Origin: a virus
DNA: 64,000 bases
IMG/VR virus record: IMGVR_UViG_3300034073_005389
Coordinates: 1 to 64,000 of that record
Strand: one strand, 5' to 3'
Shown here: positions 24,797-32,656 of the stretch, one piece after another
How positions within the stretch are numbered: the stretch's first letter is position 1
Layout: every line of letters starts with the position of its first letter
Translations under genes and position numbers: made by a program
Notes under the pieces: generated by a model
Databases searched by the model: none
Told to the model about the DNA's origin: nothing
The model's input: only the letters and a program-made list of their open reading frames with translations

Positions 24797-25164
24797 TCGC
24801 TCTCTTGTTGTTCAAAGATTGACCAATAATTTATTGCCATTTCAAGGTATAATTGTTTTTTTGGATCGATTTGGCGAAGATCCCTTTTTATTTTATAAGT
24901 ACATTTATGCCACTCTCCTACAAGTTCATTTTCTACGTACACTTGCATATGACCATCTAAATCATCAATTGCTTGAATATTATAAGTAGCTAAAATATTT
25001 CTTAATTTTATTTTTTGAGGGATAGATAGATTTCCTTCGCCATTCCAAAATTCATTTACTGGTACACCCATTTGTTCTAGCAAAGAATAGAGAAATCTAT
25101 TTTTTTCCTCTTCCTCCACTTGTCTGGTATTCTCATCATAATTTAATAATAACGTGCCTTTCAT
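24793..25164 (-). CDS. hypothetical protein
   Basis: This 123-residue protein does not match a family I know. It has a Glu-rich N-terminal helix, a middle segment (IPQKIKLRNILATYNIQAIDDLDGHMQVYVEN) and a C-terminal helix with Tyr and Trp. It is the first gene after the terminator at 25204-25232 in the direction of transcription, and its stop overlaps the PIN-PhoH start as ATGA. The promoter must lie between 25165 and the terminator; I see no strong match. Confidence 0.65.
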   Translation of the reverse strand: MKGTLLLNYDENTRQVEEEEKNRFLYSLLEQMGVPVNEFWNGEGNLSIPQKIKLRNILATYNIQAIDDLDGHMQVYVENELVGEWHKCTYKIKRDLRQIDPKKQLYLEMAINYWSIFEQQESE

Positions 25165-25203
25165 TTAATTAACATGCCTGCTAAATCATATATCCATAAA
25201 ATT

Positions 25204-25232
25204 AAAAAGGCGGGAAAACCTCCCGCCTTTTT
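25204..25232 (-). terminator. rho-independent terminator after nrdA
   Basis: A perfect 12-bp stem (AAAAAGGCGGGA / TCCCGCCTTTTT) with a 5-base loop starts right at the nrdA stop codon. On the minus strand it ends in TTTTTAATTTT, so it should terminate the nrdBA transcript; the symmetrical A/T flanks make it potentially bidirectional. Confidence 0.9.
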
Positions 25233-26923
25233 CATCCTTCACATGCCTTACACTCCTCTTTCTGCCTATTTACTGAGTCTCCTTTCAATGCCGCTTCAGA
25301 CCTACAATAATACAGCCCCTTTAATCCTTCTTCCCAAGCTAACATATGCACACTATGTATATACTTAGGATCCGAATTCTTAGCAAAGAACAAATTCACA
25401 CTCTGCCCCTGATCAATATACTTCTGCCTCTGCCCCGCTTGTTTAACGATTGCATGTTGATTAATTTCTCTAGCTGTTAAGAATACTTCTTTCTCTTCAT
25501 CAGATAATCCTTTCAACTCTGATACGCTTCCGCTGTTTTCATTAATCTGCTTCCATGTATCAATATTATCCAACCCCTTCTCTTCTAACAACTGCTTCAA
25601 AATAGGATTGGTTCTCATAAATGTACCTTTGGCTGTTTTCAATGCCACCACGTTAGCAGAAATAGGCTCAATTCCCGCAGATACACTTCCAGAAATAATA
25701 GAGTTAGATACTGTAGGAGCTACTGCCATCTGATGAGTATTCCTTATTCCAAAACCCTTACACCACTCTGGCTCTCCATATTCTTTAGCTAATTCCTTAG
25801 TGGCAATCTGAGTCTCTTTCTGCATATGCCTAAAAATCTCACCATTCAATCTCATAGACTCAAAGCTGTCAAATGGTAATTTCTTTTTTTGTAGTAGAGA
25901 ATGCCACCCTAATACTCCAAGACCTACTGCTCTAGATTTTTCTGCAAATCGCACTGCAGATTCTAAGCCACTGATATGTTGAGCCTTGTCAATGTATTCT
26001 TGAATGACTGCATCCAAGAACCAAATAGACAATTGTACTGCTTTAGTATCTTTCCATTCTTCATACTTAAATAAATTCATGCTAGATAAACAGCAGACAA
26101 AAGTATGCTCCTTGTCAGTGTAGAGATAAATTTCGTTACAGATATTACTTGTTTTGATAGATAAATTATTAGCTACATAACAATTAGGGCGCTGCCTATT
26201 TACATTATCCGTAAAGAATAAATATGGTTCTCCTGTTTCAAATCTGGCTTTTAAGATTTCTTTCCATAAATATCGTTCATGTGAACCGCCATTTTGCACG
26301 GCATTCATGAATTGATCGTCAATGCATACAGCATGATGTAAGTTTAAGCAACGGCGGTTGACATCTCCAACTGGTCGGCGTATGTTAATAAATTCTTCAA
26401 TATCAGAATGATTTGCTGGCAAATAAACGGCTGAAGCGCCCCTACGGATTGCCCCTTGCGAAACTGCCACGGTTGTAGAATCATAGCATTTGAGCCAGGG
26501 GATCACTCCTTCAGATTTTCCATTTCCAGAAATATTTGATCCTCTACCGCGCACATCTCCAACATAAATACCTACTCCAGCGCCATTTTTTGATAAAACT
26601 GCTAACTCAGTTTGCTTATCAAAAATACTACGAATACTATCGCCTACATGAATACTATTACAGCTAATAGGAAGCCCACGGCTGGTTCCCATATTGCTTA
26701 GGACCGGAGTAGCTCCGCACAACCAATTGTTCCAAAATAGTTCAAAGAACTTATCTTCTAGCTCTGGTTTATTCAATCTTTTAGCAGCAGCAACGCACAC
26801 TCTACGCCACATATCTTTTGGCGTTTCTCCAGATAATAAATAACCATTTTGAAGAGTAGTTAATCCTTCATCTGTCAACCATTCAGGAGCTTCTTTATTT
26901 TGTTTTAATGTTTGTAAATCCAT
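25232..26923 (-). CDS. nrdA: ribonucleotide reductase class I, large (alpha) subunit
   Basis: This 563-residue catalytic subunit is read from the ATG at 26923, which has GAGG six bases upstream; the frame extends to 26935 but that overlaps nrdB more. Active-site residues are visible: Cys88 (PISCNS), Asn260, Cys262 and Glu264 in SNICNE, Cys277 in VCCLSS, the YY pair in GLYYCRS, and a C-terminal CKAC redox pair. It is short for NrdA and begins almost directly at the barrel region, so the N-terminal ATP cone that gives dATP feedback is missing. It reduces ribonucleotides to deoxyribonucleotides with NrdB, encoded just upstream. Confidence 0.95.
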   Translation of the reverse strand: MDLQTLKQNKEAPEWLTDEGLTTLQNGYLLSGETPKDMWRRVCVAAAKRLNKPELEDKFFELFWNNWLCGATPVLSNMGTSRGLPISCNSIHVGDSIRSIFDKQTELAVLSKNGAGVGIYVGDVRGRGSNISGNGKSEGVIPWLKCYDSTTVAVSQGAIRRGASAVYLPANHSDIEEFINIRRPVGDVNRRCLNLHHAVCIDDQFMNAVQNGGSHERYLWKEILKARFETGEPYLFFTDNVNRQRPNCYVANNLSIKTSNICNEIYLYTDKEHTFVCCLSSMNLFKYEEWKDTKAVQLSIWFLDAVIQEYIDKAQHISGLESAVRFAEKSRAVGLGVLGWHSLLQKKKLPFDSFESMRLNGEIFRHMQKETQIATKELAKEYGEPEWCKGFGIRNTHQMAVAPTVSNSIISGSVSAGIEPISANVVALKTAKGTFMRTNPILKQLLEEKGLDNIDTWKQINENSGSVSELKGLSDEEKEVFLTAREINQHAIVKQAGQRQKYIDQGQSVNLFFAKNSDPKYIHSVHMLAWEEGLKGLYYCRSEAALKGDSVNRQKEECKACEG

Positions 26924-26924
26924 A

Positions 26925-27887
26925 TCACGCCTCAAAAATTGAATCCCAGTTTACAGTACCTTTGGCATAAGTAGTAACTCTACCGCTAAAGAAGTCCGCA
27001 TGTTCTACACCTTGTGAAATTACATCGAACCAGAAGAACTTATCAATTATTTTTTTGTCTATATTTTTCCAATTAGATTTTAGACCTAAATCTTGTAGTT
27101 TGGTATTGGTTCTAAAACGAATATAAGTTTTTAGATCTTCTTTGGTAAGTCCTTCTATATCGCCTTTTGCGAATGCCATGTCAATAAATGAATCTTCTAA
27201 TTGAACAGTCAAGCGGGCAGCGTCATAGATTTCTTTTTTTAATTCATCGGTCCAAATTTCTGGATTTTCTTGAATTAAAGTTCTAAATAACCAGCATCCT
27301 GCATTGGAGTGCAGTGACTCATCTCTGATAGAGAATTGTATAATTTGACCTACTCCACGTAGTTTATTGAATCTGCTGAAGTTGAGTAGGATGGCGAAGC
27401 TGCTGAATAAGTTGACGCCTTCATTAAAAGCTGAGAAGATAGCTAATGATAAGGCAATTTCTTTTTTAGACTTTCCTTTAGCATTAATCAAACGATCAAT
27501 TTTAGCTTTGGCAGCTGGTTCATATAGAAATGCTTCATAATCTTCTAGACCAAGAGATTGGTTAAGATAGGCATAGGAGACGGCATGAATGCTTTCAAAG
27601 GCGGCAAAGGTATTTGCCATCATTTGAATTTCTGGGTGTTTGAACCACTTGGCGATTTTATTGCTCCAATAATCTTCGATTACGATTTCGGCTTGGGTGA
27701 AGCCTTTGAGCACTGAACCTATGACAAATTTTTCAGTATCTGTGAGGTTATTTTTCCAGTCGGAGATATCCCCTGCCATGGATATCTCCGTGTGCAGCCA
27801 GTGGGCCTGCTGTTGTTTTTCCCAAAAATCGTAAGCGTTTTGATATACAAAAGGGGCATATATTAGTCGTGGTTCTAAAAGTGTCAT
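26925..27887 (-). CDS. nrdB: ribonucleotide reductase class I, small (beta) subunit
   Basis: This 320-residue diiron subunit has the ligand pairs FESIH (Glu and His, equivalent to E. coli Glu115 and His118) and RDESLH (Glu238 and His241), Glu in FNEGVNLF (Glu204), and Tyr in HAVSY at the Tyr122 position. Counting 31 residues back from the FESIH Glu gives a Glu in TQAEIVIED where E. coli has Asp84. That substitution is found in some subclasses with other metal centres. It is the first gene of the nrdBA unit and contacts NrdA through its C-terminus. Confidence 0.94.
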   Translation of the reverse strand: MTLLEPRLIYAPFVYQNAYDFWEKQQQAHWLHTEISMAGDISDWKNNLTDTEKFVIGSVLKGFTQAEIVIEDYWSNKIAKWFKHPEIQMMANTFAAFESIHAVSYAYLNQSLGLEDYEAFLYEPAAKAKIDRLINAKGKSKKEIALSLAIFSAFNEGVNLFSSFAILLNFSRFNKLRGVGQIIQFSIRDESLHSNAGCWLFRTLIQENPEIWTDELKKEIYDAARLTVQLEDSFIDMAFAKGDIEGLTKEDLKTYIRFRTNTKLQDLGLKSNWKNIDKKIIDKFFWFDVISQGVEHADFFSGRVTTYAKGTVNWDSIFEA

Positions 27888-27914
27888 TTCGTCTCCGCAC
27901 TAAGTTTACAATAT

Positions 27915-27931
27915 ACTTTAAGATTTAAAGT
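27915..27931. promoter_or_regulatory. inverted repeat upstream of nrdB
   Basis: ACTTTAA and TTAAAGT flank a 3-base centre in the gap between the sigma-factor gene and nrdB. It is not a NrdR box. It could be an operator or part of an AT-rich promoter; in this AT-rich DNA chance is also possible. Confidence 0.3.
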
Positions 27932-27956
27932 AATAAATTTTATTAAGAAAATAAAT

Positions 27957-28586
27957 TTAAATCTTAATATTTTCTTTCATAGTAGAAAGGGCATTGTTAA
28001 TTATTTTAATACAATTTAATCTAGAAATATTTAATTTTTTACAAATTTTATTAATAGAGATGGGCTTATCTCCATCTAGACCATAAGCTAGGGAAATAAT
28101 TTCTTTTTGTTGATTTGACAAAGTGCTAATTGCATTTTGTATAGCAAAATTGGTTTGACAATTTTCTAGTTGTTTATCTGGGCAGTATTGATCTTCTACG
28201 ATAACGGGCATAATAGCTTCTTTATGAGGTGCTGTTTCTTTAGCCACTCGTAAAGGGTAACGAATAGTAGTGTGAAGGTTGGCGCTTCTAGAAATACGAG
28301 TCCCAATATAATGATGTGCCCAAGCAAAAAAAGATCCTTTCTTAGGGTTATATGTTTTAATTGCCTTAATTAAGGCTTCAAAACCTTCTTGATTTAAATC
28401 TTCATAATTACTAAAAGTTTTATATCTGCCAGTTTTCATAGTAACTAAATATTTAAGTTTATTAATGCATTTTTGTTCATGCATTTTTAATTCAGAACGA
28501 ATTTTAGAATCATTGGTAGACTGAACTGCAGAACGTAAATCTACTAACTTAATTATTAAATCTTGCGCTTCTTGTTCGGTTAGCAT
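27957..28586 (-). CDS. sigma-70 family RNA polymerase sigma factor
   Basis: This 209-residue protein has sigma region 2 (about 55-115: YEDLNQEGFEALIKAIKTYNPKKGSFFAWAHHYIG, with the RNA polymerase- and -10-binding features) and a region 4-like helix-turn-helix near the C-terminus (about 160-205: LSNQQKEIISLAYGL, then INKICKKLNISRLNCIKIINNAL). Regions 1.1 and 3 are reduced. It would redirect host RNA polymerase to phage promoters, probably middle or late ones. It lies between the replication block and nrdBA, preceded by a hairpin. Confidence 0.88.
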   Translation of the reverse strand: MLTEQEAQDLIIKLVDLRSAVQSTNDSKIRSELKMHEQKCINKLKYLVTMKTGRYKTFSNYEDLNQEGFEALIKAIKTYNPKKGSFFAWAHHYIGTRISRSANLHTTIRYPLRVAKETAPHKEAIMPVIVEDQYCPDKQLENCQTNFAIQNAISTLSNQQKEIISLAYGLDGDKPISINKICKKLNISRLNCIKIINNALSTMKENIKI

Positions 28587-28639
28587 AAATTTCTCGTTTA
28601 AAGTAAAAGTGTATTTTCCATATACAATTATTGATATTG

Positions 28640-28670
28640 ATGTAGGGCAAGAAGTTACCTTACCCTACAT
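28640..28670 (-). promoter_or_regulatory. hairpin upstream of the sigma-factor gene
   Basis: A 12-bp inverted repeat (ATGTAGGGCAAG / CTTACCCTACAT) with a 7-base loop pairs fully in the minus-strand RNA, with one G-U pair, about 50 bases before the sigma ATG. There is no T run, so a processing signal, transcript stabiliser or attenuator is more likely than a simple terminator. Confidence 0.5.
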
Positions 28671-28686
28671 TATCCAGGAAAAAAAA

Positions 28687-28824
28687 TTATTTATTTTCTT
28701 CTTCTAACATCTCAATAACAGATTCTATTGTGGCACGAATGATTTCTTCATCGTTTAATGACAATGAAAATTTTAATAATTCAATAATTTTTATAATTTT
28801 AGAATTCTTATTTTTCTTACTCAT
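28687..28824 (-). CDS. small hypothetical protein (45 aa)
   Basis: A 45-codon frame starts at ATG 28824, one base after the zinc-ribbon gene stops, and ends with TAA at 28687. The product, starting MSKKNKNSKIIK, has a basic N-terminus and an acidic amphipathic C-terminal helix (NDEEIIRATIESVIEML). Its position in a tightly packed gene train supports it; no family is recognised and the ribosome-binding site is poor. Confidence 0.5.
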   Translation of the reverse strand: MSKKNKNSKIIKIIELLKFSLSLNDEEIIRATIESVIEMLEEENK

Positions 28825-28825
28825 A

Positions 28826-29026
28826 TCATTTATAATTATCTTTTGCCCAACCACCACCCATTAGCATAAAATTGGTACCAGAGGCGATCAATCTTTTTAC
28901 TTTTTGAGGTGGTAAATTTTGTTTGGCGCAAACAGATCTGGGACACTCTTCTAATTTATCATTAATAGAGTGTTCGTATTCAAATTCTTTGTTGCAAGTT
29001 TCGCATTTATATAAATATGTTGGCAT
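28826..29026 (-). CDS. FmdB-like zinc-ribbon protein
   Basis: This 66-residue protein starts MPTYLYKCETC and has Cys pairs CETC and CPRSVC, the FmdB-family zinc ribbon (MPxYxYxCxxCxxxFE). The start at 29026 with GGAAG just upstream is chosen over a longer frame from 29065 whose first 13 residues look non-coding. The function of FmdB proteins is unclear; they are small zinc-binding regulators or adaptors. A second copy of the domain is encoded next to it. Confidence 0.8.
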   Translation of the reverse strand: MPTYLYKCETCNKEFEYEHSINDKLEECPRSVCAKQNLPPQKVKRLIASGTNFMLMGGGWAKDNYK

Positions 29027-29079
29027 AACTTCCTTTAAATGTAAAATATGTATAATAATTGTCAACTACTAGTAATTAA

Positions 29080-29385
29080 TTATCTTTTTCTACGATCTAA
29101 TTTAGTTTGTAAATTATGATAAACTGACTCCCCAACTAAATTGGCATATACATTGGCATTGCTAGCGGCATCACGCTTTAATTGCTTTGTGTCTTCTTTT
29201 AGTTTTTCAACCAATTCATTGCCATTTAACTCTACCACTCCCTTACCGCCTAAAGAAATAAGGCGCTTAACAGTTTCTTTATTGCATTTGGGGCAAGTTT
29301 TGGGAGGATTGGCTTTAATAGAATATTCATCTTCCCATTCATAATTACATTCTTTATCTTGACAAAGATGTTCGTAAGTCGGCAT
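29080..29385 (-). CDS. FmdB-like zinc-ribbon protein with helical tail
   Basis: This 101-residue protein starts MPTYEHLCQDKEC and has a second pair CPKC, making an FmdB-type zinc ribbon in residues 1-45. It then continues as a charged helix (LVEKLKEDTKQLKRDAASN) ending in a basic KLDRRKR tail, which could contact nucleic acid. A GAGGAG precedes the ATG. It and the next gene are tandem paralogues of the ribbon; the helical tail is specific to this copy. Position beside helicase genes suggests a replication or transcription role. Confidence 0.78.
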   Translation of the reverse strand: MPTYEHLCQDKECNYEWEDEYSIKANPPKTCPKCNKETVKRLISLGGKGVVELNGNELVEKLKEDTKQLKRDAASNANVYANLVGESVYHNLQTKLDRRKR

Positions 29386-29388
29386 AAA

Positions 29389-29562
29389 TTACTCCTCTTC
29401 CACTAATAGCTTATCTATTAATTTATATTCTATATCATTTACCCATTTAGTTTTAATATCTTGCTTGAACTTTTCATCTTTTACTTTGAAAACAATAAAA
29501 AGTTCTCCAGTCTTAGACTCATACTCTAAACGTACTGCTTCAGCAAGTATTTTTTTATTCAT
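29389..29562 (-). CDS. small hypothetical protein (57 aa)
   Basis: A 57-codon frame from ATG 29562 to TAA at 29389 fills the gap between the replicative helicase and a zinc-ribbon gene. It is highly charged: starts MNKKILAEAVRLEYESK, has a strand GELFIVFKVKD and ends in LLVEEE. An AGAGAG motif sits a few bases before the ATG, and its 3' end (GAAGAGGAG) provides the ribosome-binding site of the next gene. Real but of unknown function. Confidence 0.65.
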   Translation of the reverse strand: MNKKILAEAVRLEYESKTGELFIVFKVKDEKFKQDIKTKWVNDIEYKLIDKLLVEEE

Positions 29563-29573
29563 AGTAACTCTCT

Positions 29574-30980
29574 TTAGATTTCTAAATCTTCTATCTCATC
29601 CGAGATATCTTCTGTCCCATAATCTGCAAATTGATTAGCATCTTCTTCTGTTTCCATAGGCTTATCTATTAATGTAGCACATGCTAAGTTTTTATACAAC
29701 ATGCCTTTGCCCTTTGGACCTTTTCTGTTCTTTATTACATGGATAATCATCTCTCCGCGTAAATGTTCATCTTGCCTACTTTCAATTTGAAGCACATGAG
29801 TTGCATGAGTGGCAATAGTGCCAGATCGTGCCAATCTAGATAGTCCAATATTTTCAGAGGAATCTTTACCTTGAGATTTTCTATTTAGCTGTACTGCAGA
29901 AAAGATAGGTAATTTATGCTTTCTACCAATGGCACGGACTTCATAAGAAATAGTCCCTTGCTTAAGCCAGTCGGCTTCGTCACTTTTTTCATTGGTATTC
30001 ATAATACCTAAATAATCTATAAATATTACGTCGAACTTTTCTTCGCAGTTGGCAAATATTGCTTCTAAATCATTAGCACTGGCATCGGCAATATCTACAA
30101 TTTTAAAGTTGTAAGGATATCTTTTAACAAAGTCTAATGCCTTCTTTACTTTAGAAAACTCTTCTCTAGATAAAGAAGCATTTTCTATGCTCCTAGAAGG
30201 AACTCCTGACAGTCTGCTTAACAGACGATTAAAGCAGTCTTCATAAGGCATCTCTAAGCTAAAATAAATAATATTTTTACCTGGAGTAAATTGCGTAGTT
30301 TGATCAATTGTATTATCTTGCATCCAAGTTTGGATTGCTATATTATTTAATAATAAGCTTTTACCGAAGCCAGATTCGCCTGCTATAAGTACGAAATCTG
30401 CTGGCTTAACCCCATTGGTGGCATAGTCAAAAAAAGAATATTTTGTTTTAATGCCTGCTTCTACATCAGGGTTATCTTTTCGTTGATTAAATTTTTCTAC
30501 GAAAAAAGGCAAATATTCTTTGATATTTTGACTTTCATATGTTTTAGATTGATTCAAACTTTTTACATTTTGAATCATTTTCTGCATATCTACTAATATC
30601 TTGCCAACATCTATAGACCCTGGTTCGCATTTAGACAGATATTCTTTTGCACTAATAATTTGCTTTTCTGCGAATCTTTTCTTTAATTTTTCTAAATCAT
30701 GCTTGTACTCTTTGTCATCGTATTCAACATTTTGAATACTATCCCATGTTTTAGTGATGTGTTCTACTAGCTTTTCATTATTTCCTTTATTGATCTTTTC
30801 TACTAAAACTCTAAGAGTAGGAATCTCCTTATATGACTTAACATAATTAACTACTAAGTTGGCAAAGTTCCAAACTTCTGGACTAAAAAGTTTTGCATCG
30901 TTTTCAGAAACGAATTCTAAAGCATATTGTTTATTTGTAACTAAAACTTTTAGTATAAGTAAATCTAGTGAGGTAGTCAT
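29574..30980 (-). CDS. replicative DNA helicase, DnaB family
   Basis: This 468-residue protein has an N-terminal helical domain (about 1-140) and a RecA-type helicase domain (about 165-440) with Walker A AGESGFGKS, FSLEMPYEDC, Walker B VIFIDYLGIM, the AVQLNRKSQGK motif and the KNRKGPKG finger. It should unwind the fork as a hexamer on the lagging strand. It overlaps the loader gene upstream as ATGA and lies in a replication cluster. I see no primase fused to it in this window. Confidence 0.94.
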   Translation of the reverse strand: MTTSLDLLILKVLVTNKQYALEFVSENDAKLFSPEVWNFANLVVNYVKSYKEIPTLRVLVEKINKGNNEKLVEHITKTWDSIQNVEYDDKEYKHDLEKLKKRFAEKQIISAKEYLSKCEPGSIDVGKILVDMQKMIQNVKSLNQSKTYESQNIKEYLPFFVEKFNQRKDNPDVEAGIKTKYSFFDYATNGVKPADFVLIAGESGFGKSLLLNNIAIQTWMQDNTIDQTTQFTPGKNIIYFSLEMPYEDCFNRLLSRLSGVPSRSIENASLSREEFSKVKKALDFVKRYPYNFKIVDIADASANDLEAIFANCEEKFDVIFIDYLGIMNTNEKSDEADWLKQGTISYEVRAIGRKHKLPIFSAVQLNRKSQGKDSSENIGLSRLARSGTIATHATHVLQIESRQDEHLRGEMIIHVIKNRKGPKGKGMLYKNLACATLIDKPMETEEDANQFADYGTEDISDEIEDLEI

Positions 30981-31684
30981 ATTACTTTTTTCTTTCTATA
31001 ATCTTCGCCAAATACAGGAAACAATTTTAGATAGCCTTTCATTAGGCTATCTATACTAGCTTTTAATGGACCATTAAAGCTCTCAATAATATTAGGAGAG
31101 TTAGTACACATTAAAGTGGGAAGCTTGTTTTGGCTCCTAGTTCTAAAAATATTTTCTAAAGTACGAGCATACAAGTCTGCTGCGTTATCAGAAGAGATAA
31201 ATCTAGAATCAAATTCGTCAATTACTAAGAAATCAACCAAGCCAAGTTCTCTTCTGGCTATAAATTTATCTTCATTAGAAGCAGAAGTTAAAACATTTAC
31301 AATATCACTTAGTGTAGTGTATAAGCAAGTAAAGCCTTTACTGGAAGCCTTTTTAAGGACAGAGCAAACAGTAAAGGTCTTTCCTAATCCATGAGATCCT
31401 GCAAAACAAACTGAGGCGCCTTCTAAATAAGACTTCTTTAAATCTTGCGTATACTCATTATGTTTATTTAAAAGCCTAGAGTCTCCATGGAAATCTTTTT
31501 CCATTTTTAGACTCCAATACTCGATAGGAATATTGCTTTCGGCATATCGATTGACAGCAATTAGTTTAATATTCTTAGCCTGGAAATCTTCTTCTGTTTT
31601 TTCAATAGAAGATAATATTTCTTGTAATTTTCTAGGAGGAATGTTATTTAGAGCCTTGCTTCTTAAAAATATTTGGTTGTTCAT
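30977..31684 (-). CDS. DnaC/DnaI-like helicase loader ATPase
   Basis: This 235-residue AAA+ protein has Walker A AGSHGLGKTF, YTTLSDIVNVLTSA, Walker B FLVIDEFDSRF and sensor 1-like TLMCTNSPNI, the layout of DnaC/IstB-type loaders. Its N-terminal 75 residues should bind helicase. It is coupled to the DnaB-like gene by an ATGA overlap, so it most likely loads that helicase. Its start overlaps the Sm-like gene by 41 bp; a GAGAGG lies rather far (15 bases) upstream. Confidence 0.87.
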   Translation of the reverse strand: MNNQIFLRSKALNNIPPRKLQEILSSIEKTEEDFQAKNIKLIAVNRYAESNIPIEYWSLKMEKDFHGDSRLLNKHNEYTQDLKKSYLEGASVCFAGSHGLGKTFTVCSVLKKASSKGFTCLYTTLSDIVNVLTSASNEDKFIARRELGLVDFLVIDEFDSRFISSDNAADLYARTLENIFRTRSQNKLPTLMCTNSPNIIESFNGPLKASIDSLMKGYLKLFPVFGEDYRKKKVI

Positions 31685-32069
31685 ATTTTGTTGTTTTTAC
31701 CTCTCCTATTGTATGCTCTTTTAACTTACTTGCAATTATTATTTTTTCTTGCCTATTTAATTCTGATTTTAAATCAGCCAAGGTTTTTAACCTTAATTCA
31801 TCTTCACTTGGCATTTGATATGTTTCATCAAATTTTTTTTCTAATTGAGTTTTTACCTCTTCTGGTTTTTCGGGTATTTGAGATAATAGATCAGATTCTT
31901 TATGAAGAACTTTTACCACTCGCACATCTTCTTTCGGATGTAGCAATACAGAAGTACTACTTTCATCTGTAGAAATTAAAACAATCTGATGAGGACTCCA
32001 ATGCTTTACTATTCCTTCTAAAATCATGTTATTTTGTAACAAAATTTGCACATGTTTATTAATAAACAT
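31644..32069 (-). CDS. Sm-like (LSm/Hfq-fold) domain protein
   Basis: This 141-residue protein begins with what looks like an Sm fold (residues 1-55): NKHVQILLQNNMILEGIVKHWSPHQIVLIS, then SVLLHPKEDVRVVKV, matching the five-strand pattern in which a ligand-binding or RNA-binding loop follows LxGxV. The rest is a charged helix (about 85-125) and a Lys-rich tail. Sm proteins form rings that bind RNA; here it lies inside a replication operon between an unknown protein (TAATG overlap) and the helicase loader. The assignment rests on pattern alone. Confidence 0.5.
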   Translation of the reverse strand: MFINKHVQILLQNNMILEGIVKHWSPHQIVLISTDESSTSVLLHPKEDVRVVKVLHKESDLLSQIPEKPEEVKTQLEKKFDETYQMPSEDELRLKTLADLKSELNRQEKIIIASKLKEHTIGEVKTTKYEQPNIFKKQGSK

Positions 32070-32656
32070 TATAAAATCCTTGTTAAAATATTTTTATCTA
32101 AACCAGCTAATTCTGCCTCTTGTAAGGCTCCTACTATGGAAAAATCATCCATCTTAGATAAGAAGGCTAAATCTCCATAAGTTTGCAGGCTAAATCCTTT
32201 GTCATTGAAAATATTTTTATATTTATCTGGTAAAGGAGTTTCTCGGCTAATAGTCTGAGAAGTGGAAAATAAATATTTTAGTTTATATTCATTGACGACT
32301 CCTTCTACTGTCATAAAAGAAATAGAAGTTAATCTTCTTTTAGCTTTTACTACTTTATTTAAGTAAACCCAATCAATATATTCTTTTAAGATAGAAGGAT
32401 TGGAGGATAGTAGTTGTGACAATTTTTTAATTTGAAATACTTCAAAACATTTTGAAGGAGCTGAATTATTAAATTTAAATTTATAATCTATTTGATATGT
32501 TTCTTTGTACTTTTTACAAAAGTAAGCCAAAACATGCAATACCTTCCAGTCTTTTACTTCTAAGGTATCTATTTCTGAAAATTTTAGAAAAAACTTTTTA
32601 TAGTTTTCATTGGGGGCTTCTCCTAAATTTCCGCCAGTCAAATCAATTTTCTTCAT
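32069..32656 (-). CDS. hypothetical protein of the replication operon
   Basis: This 195-residue protein is mostly helical, with Lys/Tyr-rich segments (CKKYKETYQIDYKFKFN) and no motif I can name. It sits between the UvsW-like helicase, whose 3' end it overlaps by 14 bp, and the Sm-like gene, joined by TAATG. The position suggests a replication accessory role, for example helicase loading or single-strand binding, without direct evidence. Confidence 0.65.
   Translation of the reverse strand: MKKIDLTGGNLGEAPNENYKKFFLKFSEIDTLEVKDWKVLHVLAYFCKKYKETYQIDYKFKFNNSAPSKCFEVFQIKKLSQLLSSNPSILKEYIDWVYLNKVVKAKRRLTSISFMTVEGVVNEYKLKYLFSTSQTISRETPLPDKYKNIFNDKGFSLQTYGDLAFLSKMDDFSIVGALQEAELAGLDKNILTRIL

Noticed and set aside
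27915-27931. NrdR box upstream of nrdB
   Set aside because: The inverted repeat does not match the NrdR consensus.
29060-29065. TTGACA upstream of the zinc-ribbon gene at 29026
   Set aside because: No convincing -10 hexamer at a proper distance, so it is not listed as a promoter.
28826-29065. Longer zinc-ribbon frame starting at 29065
   Set aside because: The extra 13 residues lie over an AT-rich leader; the FmdB family begins at MPTY, with GGAAG just before it.
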